Shown here: one piece after another, positions 1-7,423 of the stretch
How positions within the stretch are numbered: the stretch's first letter is position 1
Layout: every line of letters begins with the position of its first letter
Source of the DNA: Acidaminobacterium chupaoyuni
GTDB taxonomy: Bacteria > Bacillota > Clostridia > Oscillospirales > Butyricicoccaceae
Assembly: GCA_047936785.1 (NCBI GenBank)
Contig: CP176394.1
DNA length: 64,000 bases
Reading direction: 5' to 3' (one strand)
Made by a program: the position numbers and the translations under genes
Notes under the pieces: model-generated
What the model was told of the DNA's origin: nothing
Database searches by the model: none
The model's input: the letters and a program-made list of their open reading frames with translations, nothing else

Positions 1-89
1 GTGGCACTTCCCTTTCTGTTAATGATTTTAAAAGGAATCTATGTTAGAATAAAAAACATCGATACCATCCGCTTGCAGTCATCGCTTTT

Positions 90-382
90 TGCGCAGAAGC
101 GATAGAAAGTGGCCATCGCCGCAGGCGGGCCGTGAAATGAGATATAATAACCGCTTTGCGCTATTCTATCGCGAATGCTGCGCAGAAGCGATAGAAAGTG
201 GCCATCGCCGTAGGCGGGCCGTGAAATGAGATATAATAACCGCTTTGCGGTTCGTGAAATGAGATATAATAACCGCTTTGCGCTATTCTATCGCAAATGC
301 TGCGCAGAAGCGATAGAAAGTGGCCATCGCCGCAGGCGGGCCGTGAAATGAGATATAATAACCGCTTTGCGGTTATTATATC
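90..382. repeat. Mosaic of palindromic repeats, three copies
   Basis: Three copies of an element begin at 90, 179 and 301, each opening with TGCGCAGAAGCGATAGAAAG. The first spacing is 89 bases. The second copy carries an internal duplication of about 30 bases (220-249 and 253-282). Within each copy the left arm GCGATAGAA can pair with a right arm TTCTATCGC (for example 164-172), and an inner arm GGCC...GGCC encloses CGCC/GGCG. The third copy ends differently: 352-365 and 369-382 form a perfect 14-base stem with a TTT loop, followed by a T-rich stretch. Nothing in the repeat looks coding. It lies directly in front of the MocR-type gene and could be a REP/BIME-like element or a transcription stop. 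Confidence 0.85.
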
Positions 383-390
383 ATGCTTTT
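352..390 (+). terminator. Perfect 14-bp hairpin with T-run, possible terminator or attenuator
   Basis: Bases 352-365 pair perfectly with 369-382 around a three-base loop. CTTTTT follows a few bases later (385-390). It sits about 60 bases before the ribosome site of the MocR-type gene. It could end transcription from the left or act in the leader. The gap between stem and T-run is longer than usual, so termination is uncertain. Confidence 0.4.
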
Positions 391-452
391 TCTTTGAATT
401 CTACCTGTCCGTTTTTGCTGTACTTTTTCCAAAAATCGCTTGGAGGGCCCTT

Positions 453-1850
453 ATGAGCAGTATTACCATCAACTTCATCCCCGCCAGAGACCGCCCCATT
501 TATTTGCAACTTTATCAACATATTGTTCAGGAAATTAAACAAGGCACTTACCGCCGCGGCGATCGTCTGCCCTCGAAACGGATGCTGGCGCAGCATCTGG
601 CCATCAGCCTCAACACAGTAGATACCGCTTACCAGATGCTGGTCACCGAAGGTTATGTCCACGCGATTCCCAAAAGCGGCTTTTATGTCTGCGCCGTTGA
701 GCAGCTGGAAGCGGGAGCGCCCCCGCCCATGGAGGTAACAGAGCCTTCGCCGGCCCCCCGCTTTGATTATGATTTTTCAACCGGTTCGGTGGATCCTTCG
801 GTTTTTCCGTTTGTCACTTGGGCCCGCATCACCAAAGATCTGATGTATCATTCGCCCGATCTGCTGCATCATGGCCACCGTCAGGGTGATCTCTGCCTGC
901 GCGAAACGCTCTGCCGCTATCTTCACCAGTTCCGCGGCGTAATTTGCGAACCTTCACAAGTCATTATCGGCGCGGGGATGGAATATCTTTTAACTGTGGT
1001 CTGCCGCCTTCTCCCGGGCGCTTCTTTCGCTATGGAAGACCCGGCTTACCCCAAAGCACGCCAAATCATTGAAAGCAGCGGCCAAAAGATCTGCCCGATT
1101 CCGCTGGATGCTTCGGGCCTGCGTGCCGATCTGCTGGATCAAAGCGGCGCCGATTGCGTTTATCTCACGCCTTCTCACCAGTTCCCCACCGGCGTGATCA
1201 TGCCTGTGGGGCGGCGAACCGAACTTTTGAAGTGGGCGAGCGCCAAAGAGAACCGTTATTTGATCGAAGATGATTACGACAGCGAATTCAAATATACCGG
1301 CCGGCCCATCCCCGCTTTGCAAAGCCTCGATATCAACGAAAAAGTGATCTATTGCGGCACTTTCTCGCGCTCTATCGCGCCCTCGATCCGCATTGGGTAT
1401 CTGGTGCTTCCCCACAAGCTGCTTTCCCGCTATCAAAAGGAATTTTCTTTGCAATCTTCCACAGTTTCACGGTTTGAACAGCATACCTTGACGCGCTTTA
1501 TCGAAGAAGGCCATTTGGAACGCCATTTGAACCGCACCCGCACGCTTTATAAAAAGCGCCGCGATCTGCTGCTTTCCTGCTTGAAAAACAGCGCGCTTGC
1601 CGAAAACCTGGCGTGGCATGGCATCGACGCGGGGCTTCATTTCACCTTGCAGCTGCAAAACGGCCTGAGCGAATCGCAGATGGTTCGGCGCGCTTCTCAA
1701 AACGGCATTCATGTGGTGGGGCTTTCGGGTTTTTATGCCGATGCCGATGCCGCCCCTGCTTCCACCATTCTTTGCGGATATGCCCATTGTTCCCCGCTTC
1801 AAATCGAAAACGGATGCCGCGCTCTTTGCGAAGCATGGCGGAACGATTGA
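453..1850 (+). CDS. MocR/GabR-type transcription regulator (wHTH plus aminotransferase fold)
   Basis: A 465-residue protein with an N-terminal GntR winged helix (about residues 1-75) followed by a class I aminotransferase-like domain (about 110-465), the MocR/GabR/PdxR architecture. The ATG at 453 is chosen over an earlier in-frame start at 297 because GGAGG lies at 442-446 and the earlier start is inside the palindromic repeats. The family motif TPSHQFPTG and the EDDYD segment are present. The position that holds the PLP Schiff-base lysine in GTFSK is arginine here (GTFSR, Arg306), so covalent PLP binding is doubtful. The downstream M20 amidohydrolase on the same strand is the obvious candidate target; its promoter begins in this gene's stop codon. 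Effector unknown. Confidence 0.9.
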   Translation: MSSITINFIPARDRPIYLQLYQHIVQEIKQGTYRRGDRLPSKRMLAQHLAISLNTVDTAYQMLVTEGYVHAIPKSGFYVCAVEQLEAGAPPPMEVTEPSPAPRFDYDFSTGSVDPSVFPFVTWARITKDLMYHSPDLLHHGHRQGDLCLRETLCRYLHQFRGVICEPSQVIIGAGMEYLLTVVCRLLPGASFAMEDPAYPKARQIIESSGQKICPIPLDASGLRADLLDQSGADCVYLTPSHQFPTGVIMPVGRRTELLKWASAKENRYLIEDDYDSEFKYTGRPIPALQSLDINEKVIYCGTFSRSIAPSIRIGYLVLPHKLLSRYQKEFSLQSSTVSRFEQHTLTRFIEEGHLERHLNRTRTLYKKRRDLLLSCLKNSALAENLAWHGIDAGLHFTLQLQNGLSESQMVRRASQNGIHVVGLSGFYADADAAPASTILCGYAHCSPLQIENGCRALCEAWRND

Positions 1851-1875
1851 CATTCTTGCAATTGAATGCTAAAAT
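1847..1875 (+). promoter_or_regulatory. Sigma-A promoter of the AbgB-like gene with a dyad in the spacer
   Basis: TTGACA at 1847-1852 and TAAAAT at 1870-1875 are 17 bases apart. The -35 hexamer overlaps the MocR stop codon. The spacer and its left edge hold the inverted repeat CATTC (1851-1855) and GAATG (1864-1868), a candidate operator for the adjacent regulator. Confidence 0.65.
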
Positions 1876-1944
1876 TTGTGCAGATACTAAACAATATTAG
1901 GGAACGCACGCGGCTTTGCCGCAGATTGGAAAGGAGAAATCTCT

Positions 1945-3333
1945 ATGCTTCACACAACCGCAATTCAAGCAATTGAAAAAAACGAAGCGATTCTCAACGA
2001 TCTTGCAAAGAAAATTTGGGAACATCCCGAAACTGCTTTTAATGAAGTAAAAGCCTGTGAATGGACAGCCGAAGTGCTGCGCGGGCAGGGCTTTGAGGTT
2101 GAGATCGGCGTATTCGGTCTTCCCACGGCCATTCGGGCCACCTGGGGCAGCGGTCACCCCGTCATTGGTTTTCTGGGCGAATATGATGCGCTGCCGGGCA
2201 TGAGCCAAAAAGTAACCACCGTTAAAGACCCCATCAATGCCGGCGCCCCGGGCCAGGGCTGCGGCCATAACCTGCTGGGTGTTGCCTGTGTTGGCGGCGC
2301 GCTGGGCTTAAAAGCCGAACTGGAAGAAAAGAAACTGCCGGGCACTGTTGTTTTCTATGGCTGCCCCGCCGAAGAAGTTCTCACCGGCAAAGCCTTCATG
2401 GCGCGCAACGGCGCTTTCACCGATCTGGATGCCGCATTCTCATGGCATGGCTCCACCGAAAACGAAGTGACCACCGGCACCATGACCGGCCTCAACAGCG
2501 CGATCTTCCATTTCAGCGGTGTAACGGCCCATGCGGGCGGCGACCCTCACAACGGCCGCAGCGCGCTGGATGCCTGTGAACTGATGAGCGTTGGCGCGAA
2601 CTATCTGCGCGAACATGTAACAAGCGACACCCGCATCCATTATGTTTATAAAGAATCCGGAACAGCCCCTAATATTGTTCCCGATAGAGCAAGCGTTTGG
2701 TATTATGTGCGCGCCATGAGCCGCGAAGCCATCGAAAGCACCTATGCCCGCTTGGTGAAATGCGCGGAAGGCGCCGCCCACATGACAGAAACCCAGCTGG
2801 AAATCGAATTTTTGGGCGGATGCTATAACACCCTCAACCCCGTGATGCTCACCAACATGACCCGCGAAGTTATGACCCAGATCGAGCTTCCTCACTGGAC
2901 GGATGACGAAAAAGAATTCGCCGAGAAGCTCAACGAGCAAAGCCCCAACTTCGCCAGATGTGAAGAAGCCGGCCTGCTGAAAAACGGCTCGCTTTGCAGC
3001 GAAGTCTTGCCGGTTCAACATGCCGATGGCTACGGTTCCACCGATGTGGGCGATGTGCAGCATATCTGCCCCTGCGTGCAGGTGATGACAGCCACTTGTA
3101 ACCGCGCGGCCCCCGGCCACAGCTGGCAGATCACGGCTTGCGCCGGTTCTTCCATCGGCCTGAAGGGCATGCTCTACGGTTCAAAAGTGATGGCCGCCGC
3201 TTCGATGAAGCTGGTGGAAAACCCCGAACTGCTGAAAGAAGCTCAGGAAGAATTCAAAAAGCAGATGAACGGAAAAGGCTATAACTGCCCCATTCCCAAA
3301 GAGATCCCCGTTCCTCAGCCTGCCGCAAAATAA
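1945..3333 (+). CDS. M20 family amidohydrolase, AbgB-like
   Basis: A 462-residue zinc amidohydrolase resembling AbgB, the B subunit of p-aminobenzoyl-glutamate hydrolase, and other M20D peptidases. Visible family segments include GFLGEYDALPGM, GQGCGHNLLG, CPAEEVLTGKAFM and AHAGGDPHNGRSALDA, which carry the metal ligands and the general-base glutamate. GGAAAGGAG precedes the ATG. The protein is expected in the cytoplasm, hydrolysing an amide bond of an N-acylated amino acid or dipeptide; substrate cannot be told. It has its own promoter and follows a MocR-type regulator, and a converging D-aminopeptidase gene follows, so scavenging of peptide or cell-wall fragments is a reasonable inference. 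Confidence 0.88.
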   Translation: MLHTTAIQAIEKNEAILNDLAKKIWEHPETAFNEVKACEWTAEVLRGQGFEVEIGVFGLPTAIRATWGSGHPVIGFLGEYDALPGMSQKVTTVKDPINAGAPGQGCGHNLLGVACVGGALGLKAELEEKKLPGTVVFYGCPAEEVLTGKAFMARNGAFTDLDAAFSWHGSTENEVTTGTMTGLNSAIFHFSGVTAHAGGDPHNGRSALDACELMSVGANYLREHVTSDTRIHYVYKESGTAPNIVPDRASVWYYVRAMSREAIESTYARLVKCAEGAAHMTETQLEIEFLGGCYNTLNPVMLTNMTREVMTQIELPHWTDDEKEFAEKLNEQSPNFARCEEAGLLKNGSLCSEVLPVQHADGYGSTDVGDVQHICPCVQVMTATCNRAAPGHSWQITACAGSSIGLKGMLYGSKVMAAASMKLVENPELLKEAQEEFKKQMNGKGYNCPIPKEIPVPQPAAK

Positions 3334-3368
3334 GCAATTGCTTCCATAAAGAAACGCCGTTTTGCAAA

Positions 3369-3408
3369 AGGGCGCCATCAAAAACAATTTGATGGCGCCC
3401 TCGTTTTT
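3369..3408. terminator. Bidirectional terminator between converging genes
   Basis: A 12-base stem (AGGGCGCCATCA at 3369-3380 with 3390-3401) is followed by CGTTTTTT on the plus strand. It lies between the converging AbgB-like and D-aminopeptidase genes and touches the stop codon of the latter. Confidence 0.85.
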
Positions 3409-4241
3409 TAAAGAATCTGGATGGCATCCATCACGCGATAAAACAGCAGTTCATGCACGCGGAACACCGTTTGAAAATCACCCGTAAAGGACACCGTGCG
3501 CTGGCTTAAGCGAACCACACCGGGAACCAGCGCCGCTGTATCCGCCATGTTGGAATCTTTAAAATCGATCTCCATCGTCAGCGGCTCGGTCAATTGCAAA
3601 GGCGCGATCTCCTCTTTGCGTGCAAGGCCTTTTTTCACACCGTCATAAATCATCTGGCGCGCCACAGTGGGATGAACGGAAAGCGCGGAAAACCGCGAAT
3701 AGCCCTGCTTCACCACCACGGCTTCGCATTTTGGCACAAACGCGTGAACTTCTTCGGCCAGCGCCGCATCACCGATGCAGGCCACCAGCGGAATTTGATA
3801 ATGCCCCGCCACCGCCGCGTTCACAACCGTTTCGGTATTCATGGTAACGCCGTTGAAACGCAGGTTATAGATTTTGCCGCCATTATAGCAATGATCGATC
3901 ACACCCCCATGGGTCAGCCCCGCACCCGCATGGCCAAAAGAAAGATAGGCATCAAAGCTTTCATCGATCCCTTCCATCTGCAAGCTTTCACGCATAGCCC
4001 CGTTCAGCAGTTTTACGCGGGGGTCCAAATCTTCCAGAATCAGGTTTTCCATATCGCCGTGGCCGTCGCAAACCACAACTTCTTCATAGCCGCTGTCAAA
4101 ACAAGCCCTCGCCGCGGCATTCACATCCTCAGCCAGCCGTTTGCGCCCGATGGAATAATCATGCGCCTTTCGCGAGCATTGCAAGTTGGTGACAACGCCT
4201 TCCATCCCTTCGATATCCGCCGAAATATACGCTCGTTTCAT
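3408..4241 (-). CDS. M55 family D-aminopeptidase, DppA-like
   Basis: A 277-residue protein of the M55 family, typified by Bacillus subtilis DppA, a zinc D-aminopeptidase that releases D-alanine from short peptides. The N-terminal SADIEGMEG gives the Asp9/Glu11 metal pair. DGHG, GHAGAGLTHGG, the DHCY histidine and the glutamate in NTETVVNAAVAGHY match the other conserved blocks. The start at 4241 is chosen because GGGAGG precedes it; an upstream extension to 4349 lacks a site. It faces the M20 gene across a shared terminator. In many genomes M55 genes sit with dipeptide transporters; none is seen here. Confidence 0.88.
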   Translation of the reverse strand: MKRAYISADIEGMEGVVTNLQCSRKAHDYSIGRKRLAEDVNAAARACFDSGYEEVVVCDGHGDMENLILEDLDPRVKLLNGAMRESLQMEGIDESFDAYLSFGHAGAGLTHGGVIDHCYNGGKIYNLRFNGVTMNTETVVNAAVAGHYQIPLVACIGDAALAEEVHAFVPKCEAVVVKQGYSRFSALSVHPTVARQMIYDGVKKGLARKEEIAPLQLTEPLTMEIDFKDSNMADTAALVPGVVRLSQRTVSFTGDFQTVFRVHELLFYRVMDAIQIL

Positions 4242-4582
4242 GGTGTTCCCTCCCGATTTTTGTTTGGTTGCCGCATCCTTTTTCGGCCGCATATGCCGCT
4301 TTTCGCTGCATTTTTTACCTGCCGCACAGCCACAGAATGCTTCCGGCAAAAGCCCTCTGCTTTCTATAAAAATTATAACACCATTTAGTTAAGCGCCGCA
4401 ACTATTTTTTTGAAACTCAATATACCGATTTTGTTTAAATGGTTCCTATTCCTTTCCCCGATACTGCATTTCTGACAAACGCTTTTGTTCTGCCTGTGCC
4501 CTCTGTTTTTCTCTATCTCTTTTGCTTTTACGGACTTTGCCTCGCTGCGGCCCAAGCCGATGCAGCGCTGTTTTGGGCATAA
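4242..4582. other. Gap between D-aminopeptidase and tRNA cluster
   Basis: The gap holds a promoter at 4372-4401 for the leftward D-aminopeptidase gene and otherwise no convincing gene. Open frames here have no ribosome site and run into the tRNA genes. Confidence 0.6.
4372..4401 (-). promoter_or_regulatory. Sigma-A promoter of the D-aminopeptidase gene
   Basis: On the minus strand TTGCGG (4396-4401) and TATAAT (4372-4377) are separated by 18 bases, about 130 bases before the start codon. Confidence 0.6.
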
Positions 4583-4620
4583 CAAAAGCCTGTTTTTCAA
4601 CTTGAAAAACAGGCTTTTTC
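4583..4620 (-). terminator. Terminator of the tRNA cluster
   Basis: Inverted repeat AAGCCTGTTTTTC...GAAAAACAGGCTT with T-runs on both sides, directly after the CCA end of tRNA-Cys. Confidence 0.85.
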
Positions 4621-4695
<75 letters not shown>

Positions 4696-4749
4696 ATATA
4701 AAGTTTGATGGGAATAGCAGGAACACATAGTGTTCCTGCTGCATCATTT

Positions 4750-4825
4750 TGGAGCGGATGACGAGGCTCGAACTCGCTACCTCCACCTTGGCAAGGTGGC
4801 GCTCTACCAGATGAGCTACATCCGC
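4750..4825 (-). tRNA. tRNA-Gly (GCC)
   Basis: The acceptor arm GCGGATG pairs with CATCCGC, the anticodon loop is TTGCCAA, the T-arm contains GTTCGAG, and CCA is encoded. Confidence 0.95.
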
Positions 4826-4829
4826 AAAA

Positions 4830-4905
4830 TGGTGCCTCCGGCCGGAATCGAACCAGCGACACGGGGATTTTCAGTCCCCTGCTCTACCAACTGAGCTACA
4901 GAGGC
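4830..4905 (-). tRNA. tRNA-Phe (GAA)
   Basis: The acceptor arm starts GCCTCTG, the anticodon loop is CTGAAAA, the T-loop is GGTTCGATTCC, and ACCA ends the gene. Confidence 0.95.
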
Positions 4906-4909
4906 AAAT

Positions 4910-4986
4910 TGGCGACCGTGAACGGGCTCGAACCGTCGACCTCTAGCGTGACAGGCTAGCGTTCTAACCAACTGAACTACACGGCC
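4910..4986 (-). tRNA. tRNA-Asp (GTC)
   Basis: The acceptor GGCCGTG pairs with CACGGTC with one G-U pair, the anticodon loop is CTGTCAC, the discriminator is G, and CCA is encoded. Confidence 0.95.
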
Positions 4987-4989
4987 ATA

Positions 4990-5065
4990 TGGTGGGAACA
5001 ACAGGGCTCGAACCTGTGACCCTCTGCTTGTAAGGCAGATGCTCTCCCAGCTGAGCTATGCTCCC
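4990..5065 (-). tRNA. tRNA-Val (TAC)
   Basis: The acceptor starts GGGAGCA, the anticodon loop is CTTACAA, the T-arm is GGTTCGAGCC, and ACCA ends the gene. First tRNA of the cluster, just behind its promoter. Confidence 0.95.
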
Positions 5066-5087
5066 AAATGTCATAGCGACGAGATTT

Positions 5088-5116
5088 ATTATAACCGATC
5101 TCGAAGCCTTTGTCAA
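5088..5116 (-). promoter_or_regulatory. Consensus sigma-A promoter of the tRNA cluster
   Basis: On the minus strand TTGACA (5111-5116) and TATAAT (5088-5093) are exactly 17 bases apart. Both hexamers are perfect, fitting strong constitutive tRNA transcription. Confidence 0.85.
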
Positions 5117-5303
5117 GAGAATCTCTTTCTTTTTTTCAATCGCCGGGAACGAATGAAGAAAGGAAGCTCTCAAACTTGCTGAATGTCTTTCAGCGACGAT
5201 GATTATTATATCGAAAAACGCCCTCGCTGTCAACACTTTTTCACAACTTTTTCGTCAAGGCGGGAGTTCTTTTCCCTCCCGCCTGTTTTGCTGTATCTCT
5301 GGG

Positions 5304-6212
5304 CTATTTTTCCTCTTGGCTGTTCTTTTTCTTCTCGGCTTTCCGGCGAAGATCCTTCAGCTGCATGGGGGTGAAAGCATAAACCGCATCGCAGAACTGG
5401 CATGTCACCTGCGCATCTTCGCCGCTTTCTTCCATATGCAGCAATTCTTCCGCGCCCATGCTGATAAGCGCGCTTTCCACTTTATGGCGCGAACATTTGC
5501 ATTCATAGGCCACGGGCTGGGTTTCCAGAATTTCCACTTCAAAACCGGCCAGCGCTTCGCGCATCATCTCTTCCACGCTCATGCCTGCTTCGAGCATCGT
5601 TGTAACGCTGCGCAGCTTCTGCACAGAACTTTCCAGCCGATCGATCACGGCATCGGTGGCCCCGGGCATCAGCTGGATCAGATATCCGCCCGCCGCCTGC
5701 ACGCTTTGATCGCGGCCCACCAGAACGCCCAGCGCGCAAACGGTGGGGATCTGTTCGCTTTCCACAAAATATGCCGCCAGGTCTTCCGCGATCTCGCCTG
5801 TGCGCATCTGCACCTTGCCGGCGAAAGGTTCGCGCGCCCCGATATCTTTGATGACCGTCAAAATGCCGTCGCTGCCGACGCCCGCGCCCACATCCAGCTT
5901 ACCATCCGGCCGCAGAGGCAGCGCCACCGCGGGGTTTTGCAGATATCCGCGCATATTGCCGCTGCAATCGCCCACCGCCGTGATGGTTCCCAAGGGGCCG
6001 CCGCCGCGGATCTGGATGGTCACCGAACCATCCACGCTCTTAAGCATGTTGCCCATCATCGAAGCCGCTGCCAAGGTTCTGCCCAGCGCTGCCGTGGCCA
6101 GGGGCAGGGTGTTATGGATCTTTCTGGCCCGTTCCACCGCTTCGGTGCATTGCACAGCGCTGAATTTCACCATTCCGTCTTTTGTCATGCCGCGAATCAA
6201 ACTGTCTGCCAT
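5304..6212 (-). CDS. hslO: Hsp33 redox-regulated holdase chaperone
   Basis: A 302-residue cytoplasmic chaperone switched on by oxidation. The C-terminal zinc centre is intact: CKC followed about 30 residues later by CQFC (near residues 235-275), the four-cysteine pattern of Hsp33. The N-terminal core (SLIRGMTKDGMVKFSAVQ and the IRGGGPLGTI region) fits the family, and length is slightly above the usual 290 owing to a lysine-rich tail. It is the last gene of a leftward set with a methyltransferase (28-base gap) and a YerC-like regulator. An inverted repeat at about 5259-5292 downstream is a weak terminator candidate. Confidence 0.95.
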   Translation of the reverse strand: MADSLIRGMTKDGMVKFSAVQCTEAVERARKIHNTLPLATAALGRTLAAASMMGNMLKSVDGSVTIQIRGGGPLGTITAVGDCSGNMRGYLQNPAVALPLRPDGKLDVGAGVGSDGILTVIKDIGAREPFAGKVQMRTGEIAEDLAAYFVESEQIPTVCALGVLVGRDQSVQAAGGYLIQLMPGATDAVIDRLESSVQKLRSVTTMLEAGMSVEEMMREALAGFEVEILETQPVAYECKCSRHKVESALISMGAEELLHMEESGEDAQVTCQFCDAVYAFTPMQLKDLRRKAEKKKNSQEEK

Positions 6213-6240
6213 GTGTTTCCTCCATCACTTTCTGAGAATG

Positions 6241-6984
6241 CTAAATTTTTTGCGCGATAAAAAATAACCGGGGGCTGTCGGGCCTGGCCTGCTGCAAGCG
6301 TGTTCCCGCGCAGACACGGCGCAGACGGAACCCGGCCTGCCTGAGCGCCTGTTCTATCTGCTCACGGCTGTAACAGCGCTGCAAATGAAACTCCGTTTTG
6401 CGTTCATAGCGCTCGCCTTCCACCCGATAAAACAGATCGACCTGATGCTCTGCCAAACAGCTCTTTCTATCATAACCATATTGCCAGCTGCAATACCAAT
6501 CTTCCGTTTCTTCCACACAGCTGACCCCGGCCATGCTTTGAAAAGCAGCCTTGGTTTTCATATCAAACAGGAACAGACCGCCGGGATTCATGAACAGCGA
6601 AACCCTGGCAAACGCCTGTTTCAGGCTGCGCAGTTCCGTGAGATAATTGAGGCTGTCTAAGCAGCAGACTGCGGCATCCACCGTTCCATAAAGATCAAGA
6701 AGGCGCATATCCTGACAGAGGAACACCGGCGGGCAGCTCAAGCCTTCACATTTTTCGCGGGCGACGCTCAACATTTCGGGCGATAGATCCGCCGCGATCA
6801 TTTCATAGCCCGCCTGTGCAAGGCATTTCGTCAAATTTCCCGTGCCGCAGGCAAGCTCCAACACCAGCTGCGGCGAAAGCTGATAAGTTTCAAAGGCTTT
6901 TTGGGCAAACGCCGCCCACTGTTCATATTCCACATCTGTGGTCAAAGCATCATAAACCTGTGCCAGCGATGTATACTGCGTCAT
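6241..6984 (-). CDS. Class I SAM-dependent methyltransferase
   Basis: A 247-residue protein with the Rossmann-type SAM site (ELACGTGNLTKCLAQAG, about residues 43-60, then the acidic AADLS). The overall form matches small class I methyltransferases of the Methyltransf_25 kind, whose substrates are mostly unknown. The start codon overlaps the stop of the upstream YerC-like gene by four bases (ATGA), showing translational coupling. Hsp33 follows after 28 bases. Substrate cannot be inferred. Confidence 0.85.
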   Translation of the reverse strand: MTQYTSLAQVYDALTTDVEYEQWAAFAQKAFETYQLSPQLVLELACGTGNLTKCLAQAGYEMIAADLSPEMLSVAREKCEGLSCPPVFLCQDMRLLDLYGTVDAAVCCLDSLNYLTELRSLKQAFARVSLFMNPGGLFLFDMKTKAAFQSMAGVSCVEETEDWYCSWQYGYDRKSCLAEHQVDLFYRVEGERYERKTEFHLQRCYSREQIEQALRQAGFRLRRVCAGTRLQQARPDSPRLFFIAQKI

Positions 6985-7268
6985 TTTTCCAAACGCTCCA
7001 AAACCATTTCATAGCCGCCTTTGCCATAGCTCAGCGCGCGGTTGACGCGGCTGATGGTTGCCGTGCTTGCGCCGGTGGCTTCCACAATATCACTGTAAAT
7101 AGAACCTTTTTTCAAAAGCTTTGCCACCATCAGGCGCTGCTGCATCGCCAAAAGCTCTGCCACCGTGCAAAGATCATCAAAAAAGGCATGACATTCTTCA
7201 ACGCTTTTCAGTTTCAGAATCGCTTCAAAGAGTTCATCCATGCTTTCTTCTTTGGGTCTGATATGCAT
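6981..7268 (-). CDS. YerC/YecD family TrpR-like regulator
   Basis: A 95-residue helical protein with a TrpR-type helix-turn-helix (LLKKGSIYSDIVEATGASTATISRVNRAL region, about residues 55-85). It matches the YerC/YecD family of small DNA-binding proteins common in Firmicutes. The ATG at 7268 has AGGGGA upstream; a TTG start at 7289 also exists but lacks a site. First gene of a probable operon with the methyltransferase and Hsp33. The bound ligand is not known for this family as far as I can state. Confidence 0.85.
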   Translation of the reverse strand: MHIRPKEESMDELFEAILKLKSVEECHAFFDDLCTVAELLAMQQRLMVAKLLKKGSIYSDIVEATGASTATISRVNRALSYGKGGYEMVLERLEK

Positions 7269-7390
7269 AATAATTTCCCCTTTTTCCAATTCTTTTTATC
7301 TCAACATTTTAAACCCATTAATAGTTATTCTATGGTATCACACCGCCGTTTTCTTGTAAAGCGTGAAGATTTTGATTTTTTGCTCCATCT

Positions 7391-7420
7391 AAAAAAAGAG
7401 CGCCAAAAGGCGCTCTTTTT
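7391..7420 (-). terminator. Terminator of the degV operon
   Basis: Stem AAAGAGCGCC / GGCGCTCTTT with an AAAA loop and T-runs in the minus-strand direction, directly after the HD-GYP gene stop at 7424. Confidence 0.85.
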
Positions 7421-7423
7421 GCT

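Noticed and set aside
90..371. Possible CRISPR array
   Set aside because: The repeats are long, internally palindromic and nearly contiguous, with no unique spacers of constant length and no cas genes nearby.
297..452. N-terminal extension of the MocR-type protein
   Set aside because: It translates the palindromic repeat, while a strong ribosome site stands before the ATG at 453 and the family normally begins there.
5259..5292. Strong terminator after hslO
   Set aside because: The stem GGCGGGAG/CTCCCGCC is real, but the T-run follows on the plus strand, where no gene ends, so it is only mentioned with hslO.
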